NCBI GenBank assembly: GCA_006226225.1
Contig: SBHI01000028.1
Location: 1 to 18,149 of the forward strand
DNA: 18,149 bases
Direction: 5' to 3'
Source: Alphaproteobacteria bacterium
GTDB taxonomy: Bacteria > Pseudomonadota > Alphaproteobacteria > Micavibrionales > CSBR16-224
Position 1 is the first letter of the stretch. Every line of letters begins with the position of its first letter. Both the position numbers and the translations under genes were made by a program. Positions 1-7,163 of the stretch are shown here, piece by piece. A model generated the notes under the pieces. The model searched no databases and was not told the DNA's origin. It was given only the letters and a program-made list of their open reading frames with translations.

Positions 1-620
1 ACCGCCGTGCGTGCCGCGGCGGAAACGATACCGCTGGTGACCGTCTGACCGACTCCAAAGGGGTTGCCGATGGCCAGCACGATATCGCCAACCTCAAGCC
101 TGTCACTGTCCCCCAGTGTAATCACAGGAAGTTTCCGGCTGCCTGCATCAATTTTCAACACAGCAAGGTCGGTGCGCTCATCCACCAGCACGGTCTGCGC
201 CTGATATTCCTGCCCGTCATGCATCACAACAGCGATTTCCTGTGCATCTTTGATCACATGCGCGTTGCTGACAATCAAGCCGTCTTCGGCGACAATAACG
301 CCGGAACCAAGCATGCTCGCCAGCCGCTTGCGTGTCGGCATACCGGGCAGATCCTGCCCGAAAAAACGCTGGAAAAACGGATCATTCATAAAAGGGCCAA
401 AGCCCAGCCTTTCGCGCTGCTGCACCACTTTCTGCGTGTAAATATTCACAACAGCCGGTGCCGTCTGCTTAACGACCGGCGCATAAGATAACCGGATTTG
501 CTCCTGGTTGTGCGGCACCTGCTTCTGCGCCACAGCATGCGCCACAGCATATGAGGGAAGTGAAAGCGCCGTCAATACGGATACGGCGGCAAGGATGACA
601 AGACGTTGCATCGCGGACAT
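1..620 (-). CDS. DegP/HtrA-family periplasmic serine protease, N-terminal part (cut by window edge)
   Basis: The reading frame enters from the left edge; the 206 N-terminal residues are visible. An N-terminal hydrophobic segment (about residues 5-28, ending SYAVA) looks like a Sec signal peptide, so the mature protein should be periplasmic. The trypsin-like core follows: His121 in SNAHVI and Asp151 in DERTDLAVLKI are the first two members of the catalytic triad, and GNPFGVGQTVTSGIVSA is the family-typical stretch ahead of the nucleophile. The serine (GNSGG motif) and any PDZ domains lie outside the window, so activity cannot be confirmed. The start at 620 is supported by AGGAGG at about 631-636; an ATG three codons later is an alternative. 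Known role of the family: degradation or refolding of damaged envelope proteins. The 125-aa orphan upstream ends 55 bp before this start, so co-transcription is possible. Confidence 0.9.
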   Translation of the reverse strand, partial: MSAMQRLVILAAVSVLTALSLPSYAVAHAVAQKQVPHNQEQIRLSYAPVVKQTAPAVVNIYTQKVVQQRERLGFGPFMNDPFFQRFFGQDLPGMPTRKRLASMLGSGVIVAEDGLIVSNAHVIKDAQEIAVVMHDGQEYQAQTVLVDERTDLAVLKIDAGSRKLPVITLGDSDRLEVGDIVLAIGNPFGVGQTVTSGIVSAAARTA

Positions 621-675
621 TTCCTACAATCCTCCTGTTGCACGTTATCGGATGACCGTATTTTAAAAGCTTCCG

Positions 676-1053
676 CTATTTATTTGCAAGGGGAGACGCG
701 ACACCGTAATGCTGCGCCAGTTTTTTCAGTGCTTCCAACGGCTGTTCATCTGCGCCGACGGTGATTTCCCGCACTTGTTTGGCTTTCAATGCAGCAATCA
801 CGACATTGACCTTCTCATACATATCAAGGTCTTCAGCCAGCTGCTGCTGCAGAATTCCTTTCACCGCATCAAGAGAAAAACTCATACTGTCTTCCGCATC
901 AGGCTGTGCCTCCTGGGTGCCGCCGCGCTTATCTTCTTTGCGCGGGCGGCCGCGCGTGCCATCTTCCGGGTCGACGGGACTGACGGCAGTTGTCGGGATA
1001 TGATCACGTTTGCCCAGAATGGGCTTCAAGAACTGGCTAAGCATGGTAAACAT
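676..1053 (-). CDS. Orphan 125-aa cytoplasmic protein with charged linker
   Basis: I do not recognise this family. The N-terminus (about 1-17) is mildly hydrophobic, followed by a disordered, charged, proline/glycine/lysine-rich stretch (about 20-52). The C-terminal half (about 55-118) looks like a compact helical domain with DAVKGILQQQL, MYEKVNVVIAALKAK and LEALKKLAQHYG helices. No catalytic motif is visible. There is no good Shine-Dalgarno before the ATG at 1053 or the ATG at 1044, so the start is uncertain. It lies 98 bp downstream of the secreted orphan and 55 bp upstream of the DegP-like gene, all on the same strand. A long plus-strand frame over the same bases (709-1284) has low-complexity shadow composition, and I prefer this strand because its protein looks like a structured domain. 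Confidence 0.6.
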   Translation of the reverse strand: MFTMLSQFLKPILGKRDHIPTTAVSPVDPEDGTRGRPRKEDKRGGTQEAQPDAEDSMSFSLDAVKGILQQQLAEDLDMYEKVNVVIAALKAKQVREITVGADEQPLEALKKLAQHYGVASPLANK

Positions 1054-1151
1054 GGTGGCGATAAAATTCTTTTAATATTGTCTCCGTTATACCGGCGGGA
1101 CGGGAACAATCATCCGCCAAGCCGGTACACGGCTATTAGAGTATCATTACT

Positions 1152-1862
1152 CTATTCTTTATACAATTCCAGCAGCGTATTATCCTGTCCGGCGGTTTTC
1201 TGTGCCACCCACAAAAGACGCTCGCTATTCGGCGTCCAGATTTGTATCTCTTTCACCGTCGCGTTAATGACCCAATGTTCGTAATCTCCCAACTGGGTCG
1301 GCTTTGCACTATCAGCGGCAGACGGCACCAGCAACAGCTGTACCTCGACCGGCGCCGATTTGGAAAAATCCAGCCCCGTATCTTCCAGATCAATTTGCGA
1401 GACCTGATACCATTGATAAGAATCGATATCCGTCGGAATAATCGCGAAACGGTTGCCCATATATTCATAACTGAAGAACAAATCAGGACGGAAGCTTTCA
1501 ATGAAAAAACCGCCATGTTCATAGCTGTACGGCGATATTTTCGTTTTGACATTGACGATAATCGGGTCGTTTTCTCCCAGATCAAAGAACAGGCTTTTGA
1601 AATATCCAACCTTTTCGTCCAGATACATATCCTGCTCAATTGCCGGCATTGCCTTATATTCAGGCATATCCGTGATCCATGCCGTAAAATCCGGACGGTA
1701 ATCAATCAGCTTGTAAAACAGCATCGCGATGTAAAAAGGTTCCGTGGCCTCTTTACGTTCCACACTGGAAAAGCCCGTCGGCGAAAAGGCACGCGCCTGC
1801 GGCAGAACCGTCAATACACACAGAATGGCCGCTGCGAAACCGCATAGAATTTTATAGGGCAT
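1152..1862 (-). CDS. Secreted orphan protein, 236 aa
   Basis: A signal peptide (residues 1 to about 25: MPYKI, a hydrophobic core, then PQARA before FS) predicts export. The mature part is acidic and aromatic-rich and resembles a small globular periplasmic domain; I do not recognise the family. A conserved-looking N-terminal section (ATEPFYIAMLFYKLIDYRPD) precedes a beta-rich half that includes IIVNVKTKISPYSY and FSYEYMGNRFAIIP. The start was moved from a TTG at 1895 to the ATG at 1862. GGAGG lies 6 bp upstream of that ATG (1869-1873), the signal peptide then begins properly, and the TTG sits at the predicted transcription start of a TATAAT promoter (1897-1902). The gene is 88 bp from the PQ-loop gene stop and is followed 98 bp later by the 125-aa orphan. 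Confidence 0.8.
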   Translation of the reverse strand: MPYKILCGFAAAILCVLTVLPQARAFSPTGFSSVERKEATEPFYIAMLFYKLIDYRPDFTAWITDMPEYKAMPAIEQDMYLDEKVGYFKSLFFDLGENDPIIVNVKTKISPYSYEHGGFFIESFRPDLFFSYEYMGNRFAIIPTDIDSYQWYQVSQIDLEDTGLDFSKSAPVEVQLLLVPSAADSAKPTQLGDYEHWVINATVKEIQIWTPNSERLLWVAQKTAGQDNTLLELYKE

Positions 1863-1896
1863 TATTTTCCTCCGGATTATTTTCTTCCCCTCCAAA

Positions 1897-1902
1897 ATTA
1901 TA
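1897..1902 (-). promoter_or_regulatory. Perfect -10 TATAAT upstream of the secreted orphan
   Basis: On the minus strand, TATAAT follows GA and lies about 35 bp before the ATG at 1862. The matching -35 region is only AT-rich and poor. Transcription would start near 1890, giving a leader of about 28 nt that contains the GGAGG. This is sequence evidence only. Confidence 0.45.
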
Positions 1903-1949
1903 TCATAAGGAAAGTTAAGAAAAATTGTAGAAGAGATTTTGTTTTTGCC

Positions 1950-2294
1950 CTAAACGATCGGCTCTTCATCAACAACGGGGTCAACGACAGGCTTTTTGAT
2001 CAGGTCATAAAGGCAGATACCTTGCGCTTTTATAAAGCGGTTGAAGACCAGTAGACTAAGAACAATTGCGCAACCCGTGAAGTTCATGCTGCTTGAAAAG
2101 ATCACGACAGGATCCTGCACACGTACGATAAAATATGTCAGACTGATGGCAGACGCACCCAGCCACAGAACCCATGACATCAGCGCAACCGATTCAGAAT
2201 GCGTGGTATCCTTCAAAAGCGTCATGATTTGCGGTATGTAACTGACAGAGGCCATAACATTGGCGATAATATAAAGAATTGCCAGAACATCCAT
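1950..2294 (-). CDS. PQ-loop / SemiSWEET-like membrane protein
   Basis: This 114-aa protein has three predicted membrane helices (about 3-24, 37-57, 65-86). The first helix ends in SYIPQIMTLLKDT, with the Pro21-Gln22 pair of the PQ-loop/MtN3 superfamily. The size and three-helix layout match bacterial SemiSWEETs, which dimerise to form a small-solute (often sugar) transporter. The substrate cannot be read from the sequence. The C-terminal 25 residues are cytoplasm-like and carry a short VVDPVVDEEP repeat. GAGGG lies 7 bp upstream of the ATG. The gene lies between sdhE and the secreted orphan on the same strand. Some PQ-loop proteins of this size are uncharacterised lipid- or amino-acid-linked proteins, so 'sugar transporter' should be treated as a family-level guess. 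Confidence 0.75.
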   Translation of the reverse strand: MDVLAILYIIANVMASVSYIPQIMTLLKDTTHSESVALMSWVLWLGASAISLTYFIVRVQDPVVIFSSSMNFTGCAIVLSLLVFNRFIKAQGICLYDLIKKPVVDPVVDEEPIV

Positions 2295-2327
2295 AACCCG
2301 ACCCTCACCATGTCAGAAGAATAATAA

Positions 2328-2355
2328 CTTTCTTATGTTACAGAAGAAAGCTTTC
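2328..2355. repeat. Overlapping inverted repeats upstream of the PQ-loop gene
   Basis: CTTTCTT (2328-2334) and AAGAAAG (2344-2350) form a 7-bp inverted repeat with a 9-nt spacer. GAAAGCTTTC (2346-2355) is a second, perfect palindrome sharing its right arm. They lie 34-61 bp before the PQ-loop start, where a weak promoter (TTGGAA, 17 bp, TAAGAA on the minus strand) can be drawn. They could be an operator or, on RNA, a hairpin between sdhE and the PQ-loop gene. Confidence 0.4.
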
Positions 2356-2388
2356 CAAATCCTTAACGGAGGTATCGAAAGAACTGTT

Positions 2389-2649
2389 TTAGCTGTGAAA
2401 ATTGATCAGCTTCTGCAGTACATCGCCATTGACATTGGCGGGGGGCGTTTCCTTGCCGGTAATCCAGTTATAAAGGTCGGGATCACTGTTCACCAGCAGT
2501 TCCTCATATTGCTGTAACTCCCCCGCATCAAATCCGGGCAGATGCGCATCGGCAAAACGTCCGAGCAGCAGGTCAATCTCCCGCGTACCGCGGTGCCAGC
2601 TGCGGAAAATCAGTTTTTTACGGGTATTTTCAAGCGTATTGTCTTGCAT
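2389..2649 (-). CDS. sdhE: SdhE, succinate dehydrogenase flavinylation factor (FAD assembly factor 2)
   Basis: This small cytoplasmic protein assists covalent attachment of FAD to the SdhA subunit of succinate dehydrogenase. The signature RGTREIDLLLGRFA (residues 20-33 from the chosen start) contains the RGxxE motif of the DUF339/Sdh5 family, and DPDLYNWITG is the usual second conserved block. The length (86 aa) fits. The start at 2649 is chosen because AGGA lies about 5 bp before it. An ATG at 2679 has AGGAG only 1 bp away, too close to serve it, and the ATG at 2712 overlaps the divergent gene. In many alphaproteobacteria sdhE is divergent from and next to recG; here a two-gene plus-strand insert separates them. 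The sdh genes are not in the window. Confidence 0.9.
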   Translation of the reverse strand: MQDNTLENTRKKLIFRSWHRGTREIDLLLGRFADAHLPGFDAGELQQYEELLVNSDPDLYNWITGKETPPANVNGDVLQKLINFHS

Positions 2650-2705
2650 GTTGTCCTGTGCAATAGTGTTTATATTCATACTCCTAAACAATCGGGGACA
2701 AGCAT

Positions 2706-3380
2706 ATGGCATTTCAGAAATTTGTAAAAGACAATCTTGTATTGCTGACCGGCATTCTGCTGCCGATCCTGCTGATTGTACTGTTTATGGTGGCCAGCAC
2801 CCTGCCCCGCATGCTGGCAACACCGCCGCAATATGATTTTCTTTTTACCACCAGTCAATATCACAACAATCTAAACTCACCTGTTAATCTATCTCTAAAA
2901 GTGGATGATAAAACAGGAAAAATCGCCGCAATCGTAACGTCGAACCAGAAGCGCGAGCATGATTATTACCGCAATAACAATTTCCCCGTTGTCTACCGCT
3001 ATGACGCAGAGCACCAAACGGCGCGCGCCATCAACCATGAGTACTTCCGTGAATTTCTACAGGAAGAAGGCGACAGACTGCTGGAAGACAAAACCGTTGA
3101 AATGCCTGAATTCCTTTCCCGCCTGACGCTGGATAAAAATGTGGTATCACCCGACGGTTATACGCTTGATACGGATTACTACCGCCGTAACGACAGTCTT
3201 GCCGGATTTATGTTTTCGATGGGACGCAGCAGCCGCTACCGCGGTTACCGCTTGAAAAAAGGCAATGCCTCTTTTTCATTCGAAGTCTCCGGCATTGATG
3301 GTCATTACTATTACTACGGCAATTCCTTCACCTTTTTGGGATGGGTGACGGAAGACGAGACAAAAGGAAGCGCGGAATGA
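2706..3380 (+). CDS. Orphan single-pass membrane protein, 224 aa
   Basis: Residues about 11-33 form one strongly hydrophobic helix (LVLLTGILLPILLIVLF), likely an uncleaved anchor. The remaining about 190 residues are polar, tyrosine- and arginine-rich and probably periplasmic, ending in a beta-like section with SFSFEVSG and a four-tyrosine run. I do not recognise the family. The ATG at 2706 has GGGGA 7 bp upstream. The stop overlaps the next gene's start as ATGA, so the two are translationally coupled and probably act together. Many DUF2157 proteins sit beside small membrane-anchored partner proteins; that this is such a partner is inference from context. Confidence 0.8.
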   Translation: MAFQKFVKDNLVLLTGILLPILLIVLFMVASTLPRMLATPPQYDFLFTTSQYHNNLNSPVNLSLKVDDKTGKIAAIVTSNQKREHDYYRNNNFPVVYRYDAEHQTARAINHEYFREFLQEEGDRLLEDKTVEMPEFLSRLTLDKNVVSPDGYTLDTDYYRRNDSLAGFMFSMGRSSRYRGYRLKKGNASFSFEVSGIDGHYYYYGNSFTFLGWVTEDETKGSAE

Positions 3381-4315
3381 GCAGCAAAAAAAGCGAGGCG
3401 CTCGCCAAAATCGCCGCGCTGGCACAGCAATACGGCCTGACACTCGACGAAATCAAAGAGGCGATGATTGACGCCGCCGCAAGGCCGGAAGAACGTCAAG
3501 GCAGTATCCTGCAAACCTTGCTCAGCTATCTGGGCGGGCTGTTTATTTTCGCCGGTATCGCTGTCTTTATCGGCATGTTCTGGGGGGATATGAACACCGC
3601 CGGACGCCTGATTGTAACGATGGGTTCAGGCTTCAGCGCCTATCTGCTGGCGTTGCTGTTTATGAAGGAAGAAAAATTCGCCAAAGCCGTCACCCCTCTT
3701 TTCCTGATTGCCGCCATTCTTGAGCCGACGGGCATTCTGGTGATGCTGGACGCATTTTCGACCGGCGGCGACCCGCGCCACGGCGCATTATTTATGACCG
3801 GTGTCATGGCTTTGCAGCAAGGCGGTACTTTTGTCGCGAAAAAACGCACCTTGCTGGCCTTTACCACACTTTGTTTTCTTATGATTTTCATTACCACAGC
3901 GCTGGATCTGACCAAGCTGGATGATGAAATTATCTGCCTGATTGTCGGCATCATGCTGATGAGCATTTCCTACAGCCTAGGCAAATCCTCCCATGCGGTG
4001 CTTGCTCCTTTCGGCTACTTCATCGGTGCTGCCTGCACGATGTGGGGCAGTTTTGACATTATCGAGAACAGCCCGCTGGAAATTCTGTTCCTTGGCATTA
4101 CCTCCGGCTTTATCTATCTCAGCACCGTTGTCAAAAGCCGTACCTTGCTGTTTGTCAGCAGTATCGGCATGCTTTGCTATATCGGATATTTCAGCGCGGA
4201 ACATTTCGCCAACTCCGTCGGCTGGCCTTTGACATTGATTATTCTGGGGCTGATTATGCTGGGTCTGGCCTCTTTCGTCTTCAAACTCAACCGGCAGATC
4301 AAAGACGAAACCTGA
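3377..4315 (+). CDS. DUF2157-like polytopic membrane protein, 312 aa
   Basis: A short cytoplasmic N-terminus with a helix (EALAKIAALAQQYGLTLDEIKEAM) is followed by about ten membrane helices. The first helix block, LLSYLGGLFIFAGIAVFIG, resembles the first helix of DUF2157 predicted membrane proteins. Polar or charged residues are sparse inside the helices, and no transport or enzyme motif is evident. The start at 3377 (ATGA overlap, with AGGA upstream) is preferred over an in-frame ATG at 3341, which would add a basic stretch inside the preceding gene. recG begins 29 bp after the stop, so all three may share a transcript. The function of DUF2157 proteins is not established. Confidence 0.75.
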   Translation: MSSKKSEALAKIAALAQQYGLTLDEIKEAMIDAAARPEERQGSILQTLLSYLGGLFIFAGIAVFIGMFWGDMNTAGRLIVTMGSGFSAYLLALLFMKEEKFAKAVTPLFLIAAILEPTGILVMLDAFSTGGDPRHGALFMTGVMALQQGGTFVAKKRTLLAFTTLCFLMIFITTALDLTKLDDEIICLIVGIMLMSISYSLGKSSHAVLAPFGYFIGAACTMWGSFDIIENSPLEILFLGITSGFIYLSTVVKSRTLLFVSSIGMLCYIGYFSAEHFANSVGWPLTLIILGLIMLGLASFVFKLNRQIKDET

Positions 4316-4344
4316 TACCGCCGCCATAATAATGACAGAGAAGA

Positions 4345-6429
4345 ATGCGCCCCTTTGTTCTTGATCCGATTTTCACCTCCGTCCGCGCCCTGAAAGGCAT
4401 CGGGCCGCGCACCGCGAAACTGATCGAGAAACTGCTCGGCAGCGAAAAGCTCGTCTCATTGCTTTGGCATCTGCCCGTACGCTATATTGACCGCCGTTTT
4501 GCCCCGAAAATCGTCAATGCGCCAAACGGCCGCATTGTTACGCTGACAGTCAAGATAGACAAACATCTACCCGCCCCGTCACGCACGCGCCCCTACCGTA
4601 TCCGCTGCAGCGATGATACGGGCGCGGTTGATCTGGTCTATTTCCATGCCAAAAAGCCCTGGTTGGAGGCACAATTCCCCATCGGTGCAACCCGCCTTGT
4701 CAGCGGTGAAGCCGAATATTTTCACGGCACGCTGCAAATGCCGCATCCCGAGATGGTCGGCACGGAAGCTGAGCGCGATAAAATCGAAATTGTCGAAGCC
4801 GTCTATCCGATGACTGCCGGATTGACCCACCGTATGATGCATAAAATCATCTCGCAAACACTGCCGCAAGTCCCGGAGCTGCCGGAATGGCTGGATGCGG
4901 CCTTTCTTGCGCAGGAAAAATGGCCCGGCTGGAAAGAAGCCGTTTTAAAAGCCCATCATCCGGAAAGCGAAGAGGATTTATCCTCACGCAAGCCTGAAAG
5001 GGAACGTCTGGCCTATGACGAGCTGCTGGCCAATCAGCTGGCCATCACCCTTGTCCGCAATCATAACCGCCGCATTGGCGGCCGTGCGATGGGGCCGCCC
5101 GGAAAAATGGGCGATGATCTGCGCGCCGCCCTGCCCTTTCAACTGACCGGCGCCCAAGAAAGGGCCATTGAAGAAATCAATGCCGATATGCAGGAGCCCG
5201 TGCGCATGCTGCGGCTTCTGCAAGGTGATGTCGGCAGCGGTAAAACCATCGTCGCTTTTTTCGCAATGCTCAATGCCGTCGCCTCCGGCGCACAGGCCGC
5301 GCTGATGGCACCGACAGAAATTCTGGCACAACAGCACAGTAAAACCATCAGTGAATATGCGCATGCGCTGGGACTTGAAGCCGTTGTCCTGACCGGACGC
5401 CATAAGGGCAAAACGCGGCAGGAAATTCTGGACAAAATCGCAAGCGGCAGCGCCAAAATCATTATCGGTACCCATGCGCTGTTTCAGGATGATGTGATCT
5501 TCCATGATCTCGGCCTCGCGGTTGTCGATGAGCAGCACCGTTTCGGGGTGCATCAGCGGCTGAAATTGGCCGGAAAAGGCAAAGACTGCGATATTCTGGT
5601 GATGACGGCCACGCCGATTCCGCGCACATTAACCCTGACGGCCTATGGCGATATGGATTTCAGCCGCCTTGATGAAAAGCCTGCAGGGCGCAAACCGATT
5701 GACACACGCCTTGTATCAAGCGAACGGCTCGAAGAGGTTGTGGCAGGGCTGAAGCGCAAAATCGAAACCGGTGCCCGTGCCTATTGGATTTGTCCGCTGG
5801 TCGAAGAATCGGAGGTGATGGATCTTGCCGCCGCCGAAGAACGCTGGAAAACCCTGCAGCAGGTCTTCGGTGACCGCACAGGTCTGCTGCACGGGCGCAT
5901 GAATGCAGCGGAAAAAGACGCGGTCATGCAGCACTTTGTCGCAGGCGAGATTGATGTTCTTGTCTCCACAACCGTGATCGAAGTCGGCGTTGATGTGCCT
6001 GAGGCCACCGTCATGGTCATCGAACATGCCGAGCGTTTCGGTCTGTCACAACTGCACCAGCTGCGCGGGCGCGTCGGGCGCGGCGAGGAAGAATCGGCCT
6101 GCATTCTGGTTTACGACCCGAAAATCGGCGAAACCGGCAAAAAGCGCCTGACGACCATCCGCAGCACCGAAGACGGCTTCCTGATTGCCGAGGAGGACTT
6201 AAAACTGCGCGGCGCAGGAGAGCTGCTGGGAACGCGGCAAAGCGGTATGCCGGAATTTAAACTGGCCAATCTGCACGATCATGCCCGTCTGGTGAAAATC
6301 GCACGGGACGATGCGCAGCTGATTATTGCGCAGGATCCTGATTTGCAAACGCCGCGCGGCCAGGCGCTGCGCACCCTTCTTTATCTATTTGAACGCGACA
6401 ACGCCATCCAGTATCTGCGCTCCGGCTAA
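4345..6429 (+). CDS. recG: RecG, ATP-dependent DNA helicase
   Basis: RecG regresses stalled replication forks and branch-migrates Holliday junctions. The 694-aa length is typical. An N-terminal helical/wedge (OB-fold) region occupies about residues 1-230. The superfamily-2 motor follows: Walker A GDVGSGKT with Lys300, motif II DEQH at 395-398, motif III TATPIPRTL, and in the second motor lobe STTVIEVGVDVPEA and the motif VI stretch QLRGRVGRG. The C-terminal RecG block (EEDLKLRGAGELLGTRQSG) is intact. Nothing suggests damage. The gene follows the DUF2157-like gene by 29 bp and ends at a bidirectional terminator. The ATG at 4345 is preceded by a purine-rich GACAGAGAAGA stretch. Assignment is secure because the wedge domain separates it from Mfd. 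Confidence 0.98.
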   Translation: MRPFVLDPIFTSVRALKGIGPRTAKLIEKLLGSEKLVSLLWHLPVRYIDRRFAPKIVNAPNGRIVTLTVKIDKHLPAPSRTRPYRIRCSDDTGAVDLVYFHAKKPWLEAQFPIGATRLVSGEAEYFHGTLQMPHPEMVGTEAERDKIEIVEAVYPMTAGLTHRMMHKIISQTLPQVPELPEWLDAAFLAQEKWPGWKEAVLKAHHPESEEDLSSRKPERERLAYDELLANQLAITLVRNHNRRIGGRAMGPPGKMGDDLRAALPFQLTGAQERAIEEINADMQEPVRMLRLLQGDVGSGKTIVAFFAMLNAVASGAQAALMAPTEILAQQHSKTISEYAHALGLEAVVLTGRHKGKTRQEILDKIASGSAKIIIGTHALFQDDVIFHDLGLAVVDEQHRFGVHQRLKLAGKGKDCDILVMTATPIPRTLTLTAYGDMDFSRLDEKPAGRKPIDTRLVSSERLEEVVAGLKRKIETGARAYWICPLVEESEVMDLAAAEERWKTLQQVFGDRTGLLHGRMNAAEKDAVMQHFVAGEIDVLVSTTVIEVGVDVPEATVMVIEHAERFGLSQLHQLRGRVGRGEEESACILVYDPKIGETGKKRLTTIRSTEDGFLIAEEDLKLRGAGELLGTRQSGMPEFKLANLHDHARLVKIARDDAQLIIAQDPDLQTPRGQALRTLLYLFERDNAIQYLRSG

Positions 6430-6432
6430 AGA

Positions 6433-6460
6433 AAAACCCGCCTGTTGCCAAGCGGGTTTT
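6433..6460. terminator. Bidirectional rho-independent terminator, recG / glycine-zipper gene
   Basis: CCCGC (6437-6441) pairs with GCGGG (6452-6456), with a 10-nt loop. A-tract and T-tract flanks (6432-6436, 6457-6460) give U-rich tails on both strands. It sits 3 bp after recG and 32 bp after the convergent gene. Confidence 0.85.
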
Positions 6461-6492
6461 CCTCGTATTCTTCAGCCTTAAAGAGAAGAGCC

Positions 6493-7026
6493 TTATTTTT
6501 TCAGAGATTTTTTCTCTGTTTTCACAGGTGCAGTTTCTTGTTTTGCTGCAGGCTCTGCCGTCACGGCTTTCGGCTCTTGCGCTTCGCCAAAGGCTTTTTG
6601 TGCGCCGCCTTTTTTCAGTTTTGCCGCATTGTCGATTTTGTTTTCGACAGCTTTGAAGAAACGCTCGAGCGAACCCGGCTCTTTCTTTTCAGCATCCGCG
6701 ATCTTTTTCAGGCCTTTATAGGCATCCGTACGTTTGATCACTTCGCCGCCAACCAGACGCCCAAGAACGCCGCCGGCAAAGAAGCCCGTGATCGAAGCAG
6801 CAACAGCCGCCGCGCCGGAGAAAATCATTGCGCCTGCAACAGCACCGACAATGGCACCGCCGAGAATCAGGCCGACAGTCAGCAGAGTTGCTTTCAACAG
6901 CTGTTTACCGCTGTTGACGACTTTTTCTTCTGTCAGGGTTACTTGCTCGTCACCAACATTCAGGGTGACGGAATCATCTGTGACTTCAACCGGATCTTTG
7001 GCCGGTTTTGCAGTTTTCTCAGTCAT
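6493..7026 (-). CDS. Glycine-zipper membrane protein, 177 aa, unknown role
   Basis: The N-terminal 40 residues are hydrophilic. Residues about 43-93 form a double hydrophobic hairpin full of small residues (GGAIVGAVAGAMIF, then GFFAGGVLGRLVGG), the GxxxG pattern of glycine-zipper proteins that pack helix to helix in membranes. The C-terminal 85 residues are lysine-, alanine- and glutamate-rich and probably disordered, ending KKSLKK. No signal peptide precedes the hairpin, so inner-membrane insertion with both tails cytoplasmic is likely. I do not recognise a named family. AAGGA lies about 11 bp before the ATG. Expression should be strong: the promoter at 7101-7129 has a perfect TTGACA and carries an operator-like palindrome. 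Carbonic anhydrase lies upstream on the same strand but is separated by this promoter. Confidence 0.8.
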   Translation of the reverse strand: MTEKTAKPAKDPVEVTDDSVTLNVGDEQVTLTEEKVVNSGKQLLKATLLTVGLILGGAIVGAVAGAMIFSGAAAVAASITGFFAGGVLGRLVGGEVIKRTDAYKGLKKIADAEKKEPGSLERFFKAVENKIDNAAKLKKGGAQKAFGEAQEPKAVTAEPAAKQETAPVKTEKKSLKK

Positions 7027-7067
7027 AAACTTATATGTCCTTTCGAATAAAATAAAATATGTGCCGC

Positions 7068-7092
7068 GTTGCAGCAGTTATTGCCATGCAAC
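7068..7092 (-). repeat. Hairpin at the 5' end of the glycine-zipper mRNA
   Basis: GTTGCA (7068-7073) and TGCAAC (7087-7092) can pair across a 13-nt loop. With transcription predicted to start near 7094, the hairpin would form the extreme 5' end of the leader, about 42 nt before the start codon. It may stabilise the message. Confidence 0.4.
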
Positions 7093-7100
7093 GGAGGCGC

Positions 7101-7129
7101 ATATTATGACCGGACATAATCCCTGTCAA
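7101..7129 (-). promoter_or_regulatory. Strong sigma-70 promoter with spacer palindrome, glycine-zipper gene
   Basis: On the minus strand, a perfect -35 TTGACA (7124-7129) is followed by a 17-bp spacer and TAATAT (7101-7106). A CATAAT at 15-bp spacing is an alternative -10. An 18-bp near-perfect palindrome, ATTATGACCGGACATAAT (7103-7120), covers the -10 and most of the spacer, where a repressor would exclude RNA polymerase. The predicted leader is about 68 nt. Confidence 0.65.
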
Positions 7130-7163
7130 GGCGTATATGTGAGATAATTACCCAAAAACGGTA

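Noticed and set aside
709..1284. Long plus-strand frame opposite the 125-aa orphan and the secreted protein
   Set aside because: Its product is low in structured motifs, spans two minus-strand genes and the gap between them, and has no ribosome-binding site; it is an antisense shadow.
2651..2678. Possible plus-strand promoter TTGTCC-16-TATTCA for the membrane gene pair
   Set aside because: Both hexamers match poorly and the site lies over the sdhE start region; not strong enough to list as a feature.
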